Below are positions 26,479 to 35,700 of a DNA stretch of 64,000 nt, piece after piece; position 1 is the stretch's first letter, and every line of letters begins with the position of its first letter. The notes beneath the pieces were generated by a model. The model had not been told where the DNA came from, searched no databases, and saw only the letters and a program-made list of their open reading frames with translations. Location: assembly GCF_901827185.1 (NCBI RefSeq), contig NZ_LR594671.1, positions 1,674,001 through 1,738,000 on the forward strand. Direction: 5' to 3'. The DNA is from Variovorax sp. PBL-E5. GTDB taxonomy: Bacteria; Pseudomonadota; Gammaproteobacteria; Burkholderiales; Burkholderiaceae_C. Made by a program: the position numbers and the translations under genes.

Positions 26479-27705
26479 TCAGTGCATCTCGGCGGCGGTG
26501 TGGATGACTTCGCGCACGCGCGGGTAGATCTGTGTGTTCCACTTGCTGCCGCTGAAGACGCCGTAGTGGCCGACGCCGGCCTGCAGGTGGTGCGTCTTGA
26601 GGTAAGGCCGGATGCTCATGCACAGGTCCTGGGCTGCCACGGTCTGGCCCACGGCACAGATGTCGTCGCGTTCGCCTTCGACCGTCAACAGCGCGGTGCG
26701 GCGAATCGATGAAGGATCGACCTTGCGGTCGCCGACCGTGAGCGCGCCGCGCGGCAGGTCGTAGGTCTGGAACACACGCTCCACCGTCTGCAGATAGAAC
26801 TCTGCCGGCAGGTCGTTGACGGCGAGGTACTCGTCGTAGAAATGGCGGATGGTGTCGGCCTGGTCGGTCTCGCCGTCGACCAGGTGTTCGTAGAGCTTGA
26901 TGAACTGCTGCTTGTGGCGCTCCGGATTCATGCTCATGAAGGCCGCGAGCTGCAGGAAGCCCGGGTACACGCGCCGCATCACGCCGGCATGCGGCCATGG
27001 CACGCGGCTGATCAGGTTGCGTTCGAACCAGTCGATGGGACGCTCGTTCGCGAGCTTGTTGACCAGGGTCGGGTTGACGCGGCAGTCGACCGGCCCGGCC
27101 ATCAGCGTGAGGCTGCTCGGTGCAGCCGGATTGTCGTCCTCGGCCATCAGCGCGGTCGCCGCCAGCGCGGCCACGCACGGCTGGCAGACCGCGACCATGT
27201 GGGCGCCCGGCCCGATGGTCTCGAGGAACCGGATGAGTTGCCGCGTGTAGTCGTCGAGCCCGAAGCCGCCATGCCACAGCGGCACGTCGCGCGCGTTGTG
27301 CCAGTCGGTCACGTACACGTCATGGTGGTGCAGCAAGGTGCGCACGGTCTCGCGCAGCAGGGTCGCGAAATGGCCCGACAGTGGTGCGGCCAGCAGCACC
27401 GGCGGCTGCACCGCCCTGGTGTCCTTGCGAAAGTGCAGCAAGGTGCCGAAGGGCGAGACCAGCGCGGCTTCTTCTGTCACCGCAACCGCTTCGCCGTCGA
27501 CCTCCACGCGCTCGATGCCGTAGGCGGGGCGGCTGTGCGTGAGACGCATGCGGGAGTACACCTCCATCGCCGCCGCGAAACTTCGGGCGATGCTGCGTTC
27601 GGTGCTCGCCGGCCAGAGCGCGTTGGCCACGTTGCCGAGATGCTGGGCTGCGAGGCGCGACGGCGAGAGCAGGTCGGCGTTGTTTTGGTAGGCCCGGTAC
27701 AGCAT
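26479..27705 (-). CDS. phaZ: intracellular polyhydroxybutyrate depolymerase
   Basis: Mobilises intracellular PHB granules. The 408-residue protein matches the short-chain-length intracellular depolymerases of Cupriavidus (PhaZ1 type): VYVTDWHNARDVPL, VAVCQPCVAALAA and the C-terminal VGHYGVFSGSKWNTQIYPRV. These enzymes use a cysteine nucleophile in the lipase-box-like position; here CQPC (residues 174-177) supplies it, most likely Cys177. No signal peptide, as expected for a granule-bound enzyme. Divergent from a sigma-54-driven GST gene. No phaC, phaA or phaB is in the window. Confidence 0.94.
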   Translation of the reverse strand: MLYRAYQNNADLLSPSRLAAQHLGNVANALWPASTERSIARSFAAAMEVYSRMRLTHSRPAYGIERVEVDGEAVAVTEEAALVSPFGTLLHFRKDTRAVQPPVLLAAPLSGHFATLLRETVRTLLHHHDVYVTDWHNARDVPLWHGGFGLDDYTRQLIRFLETIGPGAHMVAVCQPCVAALAATALMAEDDNPAAPSSLTLMAGPVDCRVNPTLVNKLANERPIDWFERNLISRVPWPHAGVMRRVYPGFLQLAAFMSMNPERHKQQFIKLYEHLVDGETDQADTIRHFYDEYLAVNDLPAEFYLQTVERVFQTYDLPRGALTVGDRKVDPSSIRRTALLTVEGERDDICAVGQTVAAQDLCMSIRPYLKTHHLQAGVGHYGVFSGSKWNTQIYPRVREVIHTAAEMH

Positions 27706-27767
27706 GCGTCTGCCGCAGGCAAGTTATGGGCCAAGGACGCCCGAGTCGCCGCGCAGGCGCACTGTTC

Positions 27768-27783
27768 TGGCACAGGCCTTGCA
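27768..27783 (+). promoter_or_regulatory. sigma-54 promoter upstream of the GST gene
   Basis: TGGCACAGGCCTTGCA matches the RpoN consensus TGGCAC-N5-TTGCA exactly, with GG (27769-27770) and GC (27781-27782) ten bases apart. The predicted start at about 27794 is 29 bp ahead of the ATG at 27823, with AGGAG at 27811-27815 between. Confidence 0.78.
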
Positions 27784-27822
27784 CGGTTGCCGATGCCGAT
27801 CCGGCAGCCGAGGAGCACCAGC

Positions 27823-28479
27823 ATGGCCAAACCTGTTCTCACCATCAGCAGCAAGAACTACGGTGCGTGGTCGCTGCGCGGCTGGCTGATGTGTCGCCTG
27901 GCAGGCCTGGACTTCAGTGAGAAGGTGATTCCCCCCGACGACCCCGCGATGAAGGCCGAGATGCTGCTGCTTTCGGCCTCGATGCTGGTGCCGTCGCTGC
28001 TGCACGGCGGCATCAAGGTGTGGGACACCCTGGCCATCGGCGAATACCTGAACGAGATCAAGCCCAAGGCGGGACTGCTGCCGGCCGATGCCAAGGCCCG
28101 CGCCCACTGCCGCGCCATCTGCGGCGAGATGCATTCGGGCTTCAGCGCAATGCGCGGTTCGCTGCCGATGAACGTCAGGGCGAAGTTTCCGAGCTTCAAG
28201 ATCTGGTCGCGTGCGCAGACCGACATCGACCGCGTGCTCGCTATCTGGCGGGAGTGCCTGAAGGACTACGGCGGCCCCTTTCTCTTCGGCAAGCAGCCGT
28301 GCATGGCGGATGCGATGTATGCGCCCGTGGTCACGCGCTTCATGACATACGACGTTGCTCTCGATGGCGCCTGCGCCGCCTACTGCAAGCACGTCATGGC
28401 CCTGCCCGCCATGCAGGAATGGATCCACGCCGCGAAGCAGGAACCCGAGGAGATCGACGAGCTCGACGCCGAGTTCTGA
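27823..28479 (+). CDS. glutathione S-transferase family protein
   Basis: A 218-residue protein with an N-terminal thioredoxin-fold domain (LTISSKNYGAWSLRGWLMCRLAGLDFSEK, residues 5-80, including MLVPSLLHGGIKVWDTLAIGEYL with the cis-Pro and the glutathione-binding Asp/Ser-Thr region) and an all-helical C-terminal domain containing FLFGKQPCMADAMYAPVVTRF, the N-capping box of GSTs. It resembles the bacterial YfcF/zeta-like proteins. The sigma-54 promoter in front of it suggests induction by a dedicated activator, for instance NtrC or a stress-response enhancer-binding protein. Confidence 0.9.
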   Translation: MAKPVLTISSKNYGAWSLRGWLMCRLAGLDFSEKVIPPDDPAMKAEMLLLSASMLVPSLLHGGIKVWDTLAIGEYLNEIKPKAGLLPADAKARAHCRAICGEMHSGFSAMRGSLPMNVRAKFPSFKIWSRAQTDIDRVLAIWRECLKDYGGPFLFGKQPCMADAMYAPVVTRFMTYDVALDGACAAYCKHVMALPAMQEWIHAAKQEPEEIDELDAEF

Positions 28480-28489
28480 GCCGCCGGCC

Positions 28490-28843
28490 TCAGGTCCGCG
28501 GCCGGAACATCCGCAGATCCAGCGTCGATTCGTTGCCCAGCCACATGGCGTGGGCGGTGTGGTCGGCGTAGTCGTCGCCGGTCACGCCGTGCACGAACAC
28601 GTCGAGGCCGTTGCGGTGGGCGTCGAGCCAGGCAATGACTTCATCGAACTCGGCGGCGTCGAAGGCGATCTGGCAGCTCCAGTGCGGATGCGGCCCCACG
28701 AGCCGCTCATGCACGCGGCCAACCACGACCAGCAGGCTGCGTCCGGCTTCCTCGGCCATCGCGCGCGCCTGGGCCATGGTGTCGGGGCCGAAGTAGAGGT
28801 GCGCGTGGTATTGCGGATAGAGGTTTTCGGGACGGCGTGGCAT
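28490..28843 (-). CDS. DOPA 4,5-dioxygenase family protein
   Basis: A 117-residue protein starting MPRRPENLYPQYHAHLYFG; an upstream in-frame ATG at 28888 adds 15 residues without conservation. Motifs YHAHLYF, VGPHPHWSCQIAF and WLDAHRNGLDVFVHG are those of the DOPA 4,5-dioxygenase family, which opens catechol rings in plants and fungi. Bacterial members of this length are mostly uncharacterised. The histidines of HAH and HPHW could form the metal site. Convergent with the GST gene (10 bp between stops) and divergent from the LexA-controlled radical SAM gene. Confidence 0.85.
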   Translation of the reverse strand: MPRRPENLYPQYHAHLYFGPDTMAQARAMAEEAGRSLLVVVGRVHERLVGPHPHWSCQIAFDAAEFDEVIAWLDAHRNGLDVFVHGVTGDDYADHTAHAMWLGNESTLDLRMFRPRT

Positions 28844-28905
28844 GGCGATCTCGCTGGAGGATGGGGCCGACTCTAACGCGATGTGCACGCGCGGCGAAAT
28901 GATGG

Positions 28906-28929
28906 AATACTGGATGTTTATCCAGTATT
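28906..28929. promoter_or_regulatory. LexA (SOS) box
   Basis: TACTGGATGTTTATCCAGTA (28908-28927) lies inside a 24-bp dyad with perfect ten-base arms and a four-base centre. It has the 20-bp geometry of the LexA box (TACTG-N10-CAGTA). It sits 12 bp before the radical SAM gene ATG, where LexA would block transcription. Confidence 0.8.
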
Positions 28930-28941
28930 GAAGGACGCCTC

Positions 28942-30030
28942 ATGGCCGACGCTTTCATCCCGGTGACCGCGCTCAAGGGCCGCGGCGCAGCCACCCGCAT
29001 CCCTCACCGTTTCGAGCGCGACGCGCGCGACGCCTTCGACGACGGCTGGGGCACGCTCGAGGAGGGCGCCGCCGATCCGCTGCCGCCGCTCGCGACCGAG
29101 GTGCGCTTCGAGGACGTGAAGTCGGTGCTGAGCGAGAACGACTCGCCCGACGTCCCCTTCGACCGCTCGCTCAATCCCTACCGCGGCTGCGAGCACGGCT
29201 GCATCTACTGCTTCGCGCGGCCGACGCACAGCTACCTCAACCTGTCGCCGGGGCTCGACTTCGAGACCAAGCTGATCGCCAAGCGCAACATCGCCGAAGT
29301 GCTGCGCGCCGAACTCGGCCGGCGCAATTACCGGCCGAGCCATCTCGCGGTCGGCACCGCGACCGATTGCTACCAGCCGATCGAGCGCGAGCTGCGCCTC
29401 ACGCGCTCGGTGATCGAAGTGCTGAAGGAAACGCGCCATCCCTTCGGCCTCGTCACCAAGTCGAGCGCGGTCGAGCACGACCTCGATCTGATCGCGCCGA
29501 TGGCGGCCGATCATCTCGCCGCGGTCTACGTCACCATCACCACGCTCGACGGCGAGCTTGCGCGCAAGCTGGAGCCGCGTGCCGCCGCGCCGCATCGCCG
29601 GCTGCGCACGGTGCGCACGCTGGCCGAGGCTGGCGTGCCTGTCGGCGTCAGCGTCGGCCCGCAGATTCCCTTCGTCACCGAGGACATGGAACAGGTGCTC
29701 GAAGCCGCATGGCAGGCCGGCGCCCGCTGCGCGTTCTACACGGTGATCCGCCTGCCCTGGGAAGTCGCGCCGCTGTTCCGGCAATGGCTCGAGCTGCACT
29801 ACCCGCAGCGCGCGGGCCGGATCATGGCGCGCATCCGCGAGATGCGCGGCGGCAAGGACTACGACGCCGACTTCGCGACGCGCATGAAGGGCAGCGGCCT
29901 GTGGGCCGAGCTGATCCGCCAGCGCTTCGAGAAGGCGACGCAGCGCATCGGCTTCAATCGCGAGCGCATCGCGCTCGACCTCAGCGCGTTCCGGCCACCT
30001 GGCGCAGCGGGGCAGGGCAGCCTGTTCTAG
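28942..30030 (+). CDS. PA0069-family radical SAM protein
   Basis: A 362-residue radical SAM enzyme with the Cx3Cx2C cluster motif in YRGCEHGCIYCFARP (Cys83, Cys87, Cys90) and the preceding SLNPYRG typical of the PA0069/Rv2578c family related to spore photoproduct lyase. In Pseudomonas aeruginosa PA0069 belongs to the LexA regulon, and the palindrome just upstream here has LexA-box geometry, so a role in DNA-damage response is likely though its reaction is undefined. The last 50 bp overlap the convergent efflux gene. Confidence 0.93.
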   Translation: MADAFIPVTALKGRGAATRIPHRFERDARDAFDDGWGTLEEGAADPLPPLATEVRFEDVKSVLSENDSPDVPFDRSLNPYRGCEHGCIYCFARPTHSYLNLSPGLDFETKLIAKRNIAEVLRAELGRRNYRPSHLAVGTATDCYQPIERELRLTRSVIEVLKETRHPFGLVTKSSAVEHDLDLIAPMAADHLAAVYVTITTLDGELARKLEPRAAAPHRRLRTVRTLAEAGVPVGVSVGPQIPFVTEDMEQVLEAAWQAGARCAFYTVIRLPWEVAPLFRQWLELHYPQRAGRIMARIREMRGGKDYDADFATRMKGSGLWAELIRQRFEKATQRIGFNRERIALDLSAFRPPGAAGQGSLF

Positions 30031-31462
30031 GATCGGCCACGGCACCGGTGCCGCACCAGTCGCCGCCGAGCGCCTTCACCAGGAATACCGCGGTCAGCAT
30101 GCGCTGGCCGAGCAGCTGCGCGGCCTGGCGCTCCGCGGTCAGCAGGGATTGCTGGGCGGCGATCACGTCGAGGTAGGTCGATGCACCGCCTTCGTAGCGG
30201 CTGGTCGCCATGTCGAGCACGCGGCGCGCGGCGCCCACGGCCGTCAAGGCCTGCGACGATGCACGGTCGAGCGCGGCGAGGCCGGTGATGCCGTCCTCGG
30301 CCTCCTGCATCGCGTTCAGCACGACGCGACGGTAGCTGGCCACGCTGGCGTCGTAGCCGGCACGCGCGAAGTCGACGTTGGAGCGGATCCGGCCGCCGTC
30401 GAACAAGGGCGCCGTGGCCGAGATGCCGAGCGACCACAGCAGACTGGGCGCGTTGAACAGCGCCGACAGCTTGTTGCTGTCCACGCCCGCCACCGGCGCC
30501 AGCATGACGCTGGGATAGAAGGCCGCGGTGGCGACGCCGATCTGCGCGTTGGCGGCGGCCATCGCGCGCTCCGCCGAGGCGACATCGGGCCGTCGCTCCA
30601 GTGCTTCGGAGGGCACGCCGAGGGGAATGGGCGGCGGCGTGATGGGCCGCAGGTCGGGCGCCAGCGTGAACGAAGGCGCCGGCGTGCCGATCAGCGTCGC
30701 GATCGCGTGTTCGTACTGCGAGCGCTGCTTGTTCAACACGTCGACCTGTGTCAGCGTGGCGTCGAGCAATGCCTGCTGCTGCGCCACGTCGAGGCCCGAC
30801 ACCGCGCCGAGTTCGTGCCGCGAATCGACGAGGTCGAGCGCATGGCGCTGCAGCGCGATCGAGCGCGTGACCACATCGAGCTCGATGTCGGTCGAACGCA
30901 GGTTGAAATAGGCCGAGGCCAGATCGGTGGTCAGCAAGAGCCGCGTGTTCTCGAGATCCGCTGCGGACTGCGCGACGGAGGCCGTCGCGCCTTCGGCCGA
31001 ACGCTGCACCCGGCCCGCGAGATCGAGCTCGTAGCCGGCCGTGAGCGACAAGGCGAAGTCGTTCTGCACGGTCTCGGCGTTGGGCGACGAATAGTTGGTG
31101 AGTGGCCGGTTCGCCGAGATCCTCAGCCGCTGCGCCCGCGTGCCGATGCCGAGTTGCGGATAGCGTGCGGCCTGGCTGCCGGACAGCGTGGCGCGCGCCT
31201 GCGCGAGGCGTGCGCCGGCCAGGTCCAGCGTGGGGCTGTTGGCCTGCGCCTGCCGTTCCAGCGTGTCGAGCGCCGCGTCGCCGAAGCGCTGCCACCACGG
31301 ACCCTTGTCGGCCATGTCGCTGGGCACGCCCTGCTGCCACGGCGCTTCAAGCTTCCAGCTGACGGGAATGTCGACCGCCGGCGCCTTGTAGTCCGGCCCG
31401 ACGGCGCAGCCGGCGAGCAGCGCCGCGAGCCCCACGGCCGTCGATGCGCGCCGCAGGCTCAT
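29981..31462 (-). CDS. RND efflux outer-membrane lipoprotein (NodT/OprM family)
   Basis: A 493-residue outer-membrane factor. The lipoprotein signal MSLRRASTAVGLAALLAGC (Cys19) and the following VGPDYKAPAVDIPVSWK define the NodT/OprM branch; two OEP repeats follow (LAGARLAQARATLSGSQAARYPQL and SNVDFARAGYDASVASYRRVVL). It assembles as a trimer with the adaptor and pump encoded upstream. An alternative ATG at 31540 overlaps the adaptor stop but adds 26 residues that would bury the signal peptide, so 31462 is preferred. Its 3' end overlaps the radical SAM gene by 50 bp. Confidence 0.92.
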   Translation of the reverse strand: MSLRRASTAVGLAALLAGCAVGPDYKAPAVDIPVSWKLEAPWQQGVPSDMADKGPWWQRFGDAALDTLERQAQANSPTLDLAGARLAQARATLSGSQAARYPQLGIGTRAQRLRISANRPLTNYSSPNAETVQNDFALSLTAGYELDLAGRVQRSAEGATASVAQSAADLENTRLLLTTDLASAYFNLRSTDIELDVVTRSIALQRHALDLVDSRHELGAVSGLDVAQQQALLDATLTQVDVLNKQRSQYEHAIATLIGTPAPSFTLAPDLRPITPPPIPLGVPSEALERRPDVASAERAMAAANAQIGVATAAFYPSVMLAPVAGVDSNKLSALFNAPSLLWSLGISATAPLFDGGRIRSNVDFARAGYDASVASYRRVVLNAMQEAEDGITGLAALDRASSQALTAVGAARRVLDMATSRYEGGASTYLDVIAAQQSLLTAERQAAQLLGQRMLTAVFLVKALGGDWCGTGAVADPRTGCPAPLRQVAGTR

Positions 31463-31536
31463 GGTGTGCACCCTTGGCGCTTCGCGCCTTCCGGCCAAGC
31501 GGGAGCGAGCTTGCCTGGAGCGGTCCGGCGCAGCGC

Positions 31537-32754
31537 TCACGCGGGCTCCTTGGCGATCGTGACCACGTCGCCCTCGGCCAGCGAGTCGGAGGGGTTCAGC
31601 ACCATCCGGTCCTTGGCGTCGAGGCCGTCGAGCACCTCCACGGTCTCGCCGTAGTTGCGCCCGAGGCTGATCGCGCGCAGATGGACGTGGCCCGCCGCGT
31701 CCACCACCGCGACGCGCGTGCCTTCGGCCCGGAACAGCAGCGCGTTGGCCGGAATGGTGAGCGTGCGGCTGGCCGCCAGCGGCAGCGACACCTGGACGTA
31801 GGCGCCAGGCAGCAGCGTGCCGTCGCGGTTCGGCAGCGAGACCTCGACCTGCATCATGCGCGTGCTCGCGTCGATGGCACCGGAGGTGCGCGCCACCTCG
31901 CCGCGGAAGCTCTGGCCGCGCAGCTCGGCCTGCGTCACCACCACCGGCTGGCCGGCCTTGACGAGTTGCGCATAGGCCTGCGGCACGTTGACGTACACGC
32001 GCAGCGGATCGGTCTGTGCGAGCAGGAACAGCGCACGGCCGCCGCCACCGCCGCCGCCATCGATCAGGTCGCCGACATCGACGTTGCGTCGGGTGATCAC
32101 GCCCGCGAACGGCGCCAGCACGCGCTTGAAGCCCTCGGTCTGCTGCAGCCGCTGCACGTTCGCATCGGCGGCGGCGACGTTGGCCGTGGTCTGCGCCACC
32201 GCGCTGCGCCGCTCGTCGAGGTCCTGCTGCGAAACCACGTCCTTCTTGCGCAGGGCCTCCCAGCGCGCGACCGTGCTCCTGGCCAGCTCCAGGCTGGACG
32301 CCGCCTGCTGCCGCGCGGCGATGGCCTGCGAGAGCTGCTGGTCGATCTCGGGCGTCTCGATCTCGGCCAGCAGTTCGCCCTTCTGCACGCGGCTGCCGAT
32401 GTCCTTGGTCCAGCGCTTGAGGTAGCCGCTCGCGCGCGCCGAGATCGGCGATTGCACGAAGCCCTGCAGTGTGCCCGGCAAGGCCAGTGTCTGGCCCTCG
32501 CCCGCGGTCTGCGGCCGGGCGGTCTTGACGTACTGCGCGGCGCGCTCGGTGGTGCCGGCCTCGAGTGCGCGCGCGTTGGCGATCCGCACGAAGATCGTGC
32601 GCGCGGCGCCGATGGCCAGCAGCACGACCACGATCAGCACCGCGATGCGCGTGCGGCGCACGATCTGCCGGCGCTTCAGCAGCGCGTGGTGCTCGCCATC
32701 CTCGTCGAGCTCGATGGGGTGGATGGCCAGGCCCGCGTGGCGTTGCTCGGACAT
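31537..32754 (-). CDS. RND efflux periplasmic adaptor
   Basis: A 405-residue membrane-fusion protein: cytoplasmic tail of about 33 residues, one membrane anchor (IAVLIVVVLLAIGAARTIFV, residues about 37-57), lipoyl/barrel-sandwich region (VQSPISARASGYLKRWTKDIGSRVQKGELLAEIETPEIDQ), a coiled-coil hairpin (residues about 120-180) and beta-barrel domains (RALFLLAQTDPLRVYVNVPQ). Residues about 218-225 contain a run of glycines in the sandwich domain. Second gene of the three-gene efflux operon; stop overlaps nothing but ends 74 bp before the chosen outer-membrane-factor start. Confidence 0.93.
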   Translation of the reverse strand: MSEQRHAGLAIHPIELDEDGEHHALLKRRQIVRRTRIAVLIVVVLLAIGAARTIFVRIANARALEAGTTERAAQYVKTARPQTAGEGQTLALPGTLQGFVQSPISARASGYLKRWTKDIGSRVQKGELLAEIETPEIDQQLSQAIAARQQAASSLELARSTVARWEALRKKDVVSQQDLDERRSAVAQTTANVAAADANVQRLQQTEGFKRVLAPFAGVITRRNVDVGDLIDGGGGGGGRALFLLAQTDPLRVYVNVPQAYAQLVKAGQPVVVTQAELRGQSFRGEVARTSGAIDASTRMMQVEVSLPNRDGTLLPGAYVQVSLPLAASRTLTIPANALLFRAEGTRVAVVDAAGHVHLRAISLGRNYGETVEVLDGLDAKDRMVLNPSDSLAEGDVVTIAKEPA

Positions 32755-32758
32755 GGTG

Positions 32759-35700
32759 TCAGGTCTCCTGGGGCGTGGCCCCGAGCGAAGGTGGCGTGGG
32801 GGGAGCGGCGCCTTCGGCTTCGCGTGCTGCCTTGCGGTGGGCGCGGCGGTTGTGGATGCCGGCATAGACGGCCGGCACGAAGAACAGCGTCGATACGGTG
32901 GCGAAGATCAGGCCGCCGATGACCGCGCGCCCGAGCGGCGCGTTCTGCTCGGCGCCTTCGCCGAGGCCGAGCGCCATCGGGATCATGCCGATGATCATCG
33001 CCAGCGCCGTCATCAGCACCGGCCGGATGCGCGTGGCGCCGGCCTCGAGCGCGGCCGACAGCGGCGGCACGCCGGCCGCCAGGCGCTCGCGCGCGAAGGA
33101 CACCAGCAGGATGCTGTTGGCCGTTGCCACGCCCATCGTCATGATGGCGCCCGTGAGTGCCGGCACGCTCAGCGTCGTGCCGGTGATGAACAGCATCCAT
33201 GCGATGCCGGCCAGCGCCGCCGGCAATGCGGTGATGATGATGGCGGCATCGATCCACGACTGGAAGGTGACGACGATCAGCAGGTACACCAGCACGATCG
33301 CCATCGCCAGCCCGACGCCCAGGCCGATGAAGGACGACTGCATCGTCTGCACCTGCCCGCGCAGCGTCACCTGGCTGCCGCGCGCGAGCTTGGGCCGCAC
33401 CTCGTCGACCAGCGCGCCGACCTTGGCGGCCACGCTGGCCAGGTCGGTGCCCTGCACGCTCACGTAGACGTCGACCACCGGGATGATGTTGTAGTGCGAG
33501 ACCACCTGCGGCTGGCGGCTGGGCTGCGCTTCCACCAGGTTGCCCAGCAGTTGCTGCGGCGAGCCGGCCGCGGCCGCCGCCGCCGAGCCCGAGGCGCCGA
33601 CGGGAATGTTGAGCAGCGAGTCGAGCGAATCCACCGTGTACTGCGGCGACTGCACCGCGATGCTGTAGACCACGCCGTTCTGCGGGTTGAGCCAGAAAGC
33701 CGGCGCCGTCTGCGAGCTGCCCGACAGCGCGATCAGCACGTTCTGCCCGACGTTGGCCGCCGTCAGCCCGTACTGCTGCAGGCGCGTCCTGTCCATCTGC
33801 AGGTTCTGCGCCGGGCCGTCGAGCCGCTGATGGATGTGGGCGTCGACCGCGCCCGGGATCTTGCGGATGGCCTTGACCAGCTCGGCCGCATGGGCGGCAT
33901 TGCCGGCCATGTCGTTGCCGCTGAACTGCACGTCGATCGCCGCCGGCAGGCCGAAGTTCAGGATCTGCGTGACGATGTCCGCCGGCTGGAAGAAGAACTC
34001 GATGCCCGGAAAGCGCTTGGGCAGCTCGGCCCGCAGCAGGCTGACGAATTCGTCCGTCGGGCGGTGCCCCTCGCGCAGCGACATCAGGATCTCGCCGTCC
34101 AGCGTGCTGATCGTGCCGGCGTTGCTGTACGAGAGGTTGATGCCGCTGTTGGGCACGCCGAGGTTGTCCAGGATGGTCTCGAGCTGGTCCTTGGGCACCA
34201 GCTCGCGGATCGCCACTTCCACCTGGTCGGTCAGCCGCGCCGTCTCCTCGATGCGCGTGCCGGTGGGCGCGCGCATGTGCAGCCGGATCTGACCCGCATC
34301 CACGCTCGGGAAGAAGTCGCGCCCCAGCACCGGGTACAAGAGGCAGGACAAGAGGCAGAAGCCGAGGAACACCGCGATGAAGCGCCCGCGTCTGGACAGC
34401 AGTGTCGACAGCACCAGCGTGTAGGCTCGGCGCACGCGCTCGAACTGGCGGTCGAAGTTGCGGTAGAGCCGCTGCAGCAGGCTCGGCTTGCCCTTTGCCG
34501 CATTGGCATGCACGCCGCCCATCAGGAGCATCACCAGCGTCGGCACCAGCGTGCGCGACAGCAGGTAGGACGCGATCATGGCAAACACGACCGCCTCGGC
34601 CAGCGGCACGAACAGGAAGCGCGCCACGCCCGAAAGAAAGAACATCGGCACGAACACGATGCAGATGCACAGCGTCGAGACGAAGGCCGCGGCGCCGATC
34701 TCGCCGGCGCCGACCTCGATGGCCTCGTTCAGCGCGGTGCTCATGTGCAGGTGGCGCTCGATGTTCTCGATCGTCACGATCGCCTGGTCCACCAGGATGC
34801 CGACCGAGAGCGCGAGCCCGCCCAGCGTCATGAGGTTGAGCGTCTGCCCGAGCGCGAACAGGACCAGGATGGAGGCCAGGATCGACAGCGGGATGGTCAG
34901 CCCGATGATCAGCGTGCTGCGCCAGTTGCCGAGGAAGAGCAGCACCATGGCGGCGGTCAGCGCGGCCGCGATGACGGCTTCGGCCACCACGCCCTTGACG
35001 GCCGCCTTCACGAACAGCGACTGGTCGAACAGCGGCGTGACCTTGATGTCGGCCGGCATGCCCTGCGCGGCCACCGGCAGCAGCGCCCGCAGGTTGGAGA
35101 CGATGTCCAGCGTCGAGGCGCCGCCGTTCTTCAGCACCGACAGCAGCACGCCGCGCACGCCGTCCTGGCGCACCACGTTGGTCTGTGGCGAGAAGCCGTC
35201 GCGCACGTAGGCGACGTCGCGCAGGTAGGTGGTCGCGCCGTCGACGGTGCGCACCGGCAGGTCGTTGAGCCCGGCGATCTCGTCGGGCGAGCCGTTCATG
35301 CGCACCGTGTACTCGGTGGCGCCGAACTTGGCCGTGCCGGAGGGCAGGATCAGGTTCTGCGCGTTGACGGCATTGACCACGTCCGCCGGCGACAGTCCGC
35401 GCGCCTGCATCGCCCGGGTGTCGAGGTCGACCGAGATCAGCCGGTTCTTGCCGCCGTAGGGAAAGGGAATCGCCACCCCCGGCACCGTGATGAGCTGCGG
35501 GCGCAGCTGGTTGATGGCGGCATCGAACAGCGAGTTCTCCGGCCGCGCGTTGCTCGACAGCGCCAACTGGATGACCGGGATGCTGGAGGCCGAATACTTG
35601 ATCACCAGCGGCGGCGTGATGCCCGGCGGCAGCTGGCGCACCTGCGTCTGCATCGACGCCACCACCTGGGCGATGGCGGTCTCGATGTTCGCGGTCGGCT

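Noticed and set aside
31463..31540. Upstream ATG at 31540 as start of the outer-membrane lipoprotein, overlapping the adaptor stop
   Set aside because: It would place 26 arginine-rich residues before a canonical lipoprotein signal; the region is also hairpin-rich (GGCGC-TTC-GCGCC), so the internal ATG at 31462 is preferred.
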